A DNA stretch of 13,804 nt from Candidatus Melainabacteria bacterium (GTDB lineage Bacteria; Cyanobacteriota; Vampirovibrionia; Obscuribacterales; Obscuribacteraceae). The stretch covers positions 1-13,804 of the forward strand of contig JACQVM010000056.1 of the NCBI GenBank assembly GCA_016209785.1, in the 5' to 3' direction. Position 1 is the first letter of the stretch. Each line of letters begins with the position of its first letter. The notes beneath the pieces are model-generated. The model did no database searches, had not been told where the DNA came from, and saw only the letters and a list, made by a program, of their open reading frames with translations. This document shows, in pieces, positions 13,218 through 13,804 of this stretch. Position numbers and translations under genes: made by a program.

Positions 13218-13804
13218 TTAACCAAACCGTCGTCTCGGGCGAAAACGTCTTACCAAGGGTTTTCTCCTCGGCATAGGGGCAGTGTCAGATCCTCGGTTGC
13301 TATCCAGCCGACAACCAATTACTCTTTCGATGTCTCGGACTAAATGTCGTTGTTCTTCGTTAACAAAAGACACTGCCACACCTGAGCGCCCGGCGCGACC
13401 AGTTCTACCAATACGGTGCACGTAATCGGTAGGCGAGGTCGGCAAATCATAATTTACCACATGACTAATGGCCGGAATGTCCAGTCCACGAGCAGCCACA
13501 TCAGTAGCCACCAGAACACAAAAACGTCCCTCACGATAACCAGCGAGCGTCCTTTCACGCTTGCTTTGTGGAATATCGCTATGTATTTCTTCGGCAGGTA
13601 TATTTAAACTACACAGCCTGTTCTTGATCATTGAGGCTTTCCGGCGTGTTCTGGCAAACACTAGAACGGTGCCTTTGTTGCTCTCTTCTATCAACTGCAT
13701 AAGCAGCGCTTCTTTGCCTGCTTCACTGACATGAAATATCTTCTGGGCAATGGCACATGGTTCAACCCTATCGGTGTTAATAAGTATAGTGACTGGATTG
13801 AGTA
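13218..13804 (-). CDS. DEAD-box RNA helicase, C-terminal half (N-terminal part beyond window)
   Basis: Open frame from the right edge to a TAA at 13218, about 195 codons, without its start. It contains the helicase C-terminal RecA domain of superfamily 2 DEAD-box enzymes: GTVLVFARTRRKA (motif IV region), ATDVAARGLDIP (motif V), VNYDLPTSPTDYVHRIGRTGRAGRSG (motif VI with the Arg fingers, split here at its core HRIGRTGR). The tail is short and basic (RRKPLVRRFRPRRRFG), typical of RNA-binding extensions. Such helicases unwind short RNA duplexes in ribosome assembly, mRNA decay or cold adaptation. Motifs I-III lie beyond the window, so the subfamily (RhlE-like is likeliest from the short basic tail) cannot be confirmed. 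An internal ATG at 13700 is not a real start. Confidence 0.95.
   Translation of the reverse strand, partial: LNPVTILINTDRVEPCAIAQKIFHVSEAGKEALLMQLIEESNKGTVLVFARTRRKASMIKNRLCSLNIPAEEIHSDIPQSKRERTLAGYREGRFCVLVATDVAARGLDIPAISHVVNYDLPTSPTDYVHRIGRTGRAGRSGVAVSFVNEEQRHLVRDIERVIGCRLDSNRGSDTAPMPRRKPLVRRFRPRRRFG

Overview
The window is a gene-dense piece of a bacterial chromosome with moderate GC. Proteins start at Shine-Dalgarno motifs (GGAGG, AAGGAG, CAGGAG). The gene types are bacterial housekeeping and envelope genes, with no phage genes, IS elements or CRISPR array visible. The lineage cannot be fixed from this window. The ferredoxin plus metallo-hydrolase fusion and the SGNH-type envelope protein recall Cyanobacteriota. 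An intron-free tRNA-Leu(UAA) and no photosynthesis genes would fit a non-photosynthetic relative (Melainabacteria/Vampirovibrionia type), but this is only a guess.

Layout from left to right. Positions 1-1187 (-) hold a PAS-domain sensor histidine kinase that runs off the left edge. Positions 1465-1998 (-) encode a small secreted protein made of six APF-containing repeats of 17-18 residues and a charged helical tail. Positions 2321-3001 (+) encode a compact RIO-like kinase with its own promoter. Positions 2957-3160 (-) carry a short, probably decayed winged-helix ORF behind a perfect 11-bp inverted repeat. Positions 3537-4433 (+) encode a [4Fe-4S] ferredoxin domain fused to a metallo-beta-lactamase-fold hydrolase.

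Positions 4494-9792 are a long minus-strand block. In transcription order it holds a rhodanese, a small exported membrane protein, a 376-nt gap, then a compact run of ABC ATPase, ABC-2 permease, a 64-aa ORF, galT and galK. The gap contains a predicted promoter followed by a structured RNA that probably forms the 5' leader of the ABC-gal operon. The spacing and overlaps (4 nt, 36 nt, 3 nt, then a 14-nt overlap) suggest one transcript. GalK and GalT are the two central Leloir enzymes (galactose to galactose-1-P to UDP-galactose/glucose-1-P); no galE or galM is in the window.

Positions 10041-10283 (+) encode an 80-aa zinc-ribbon membrane protein. Positions 10381-10464 (-) are tRNA-Leu(UAA). Positions 10684-11883 (+) encode an SGNH-hydrolase-like membrane-anchored protein that converges with, and overlaps by 17 nt, a 374-aa multi-pass membrane protein of unknown function (11867-12991, -). 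The right edge (13218-13804, -) holds the C-terminal half of a DEAD-box RNA helicase.

The most interesting items are the structured RNA at 8531-8706, whose three helices all have G-U wobbles only in the minus-strand sense, and the APF-repeat secreted protein.
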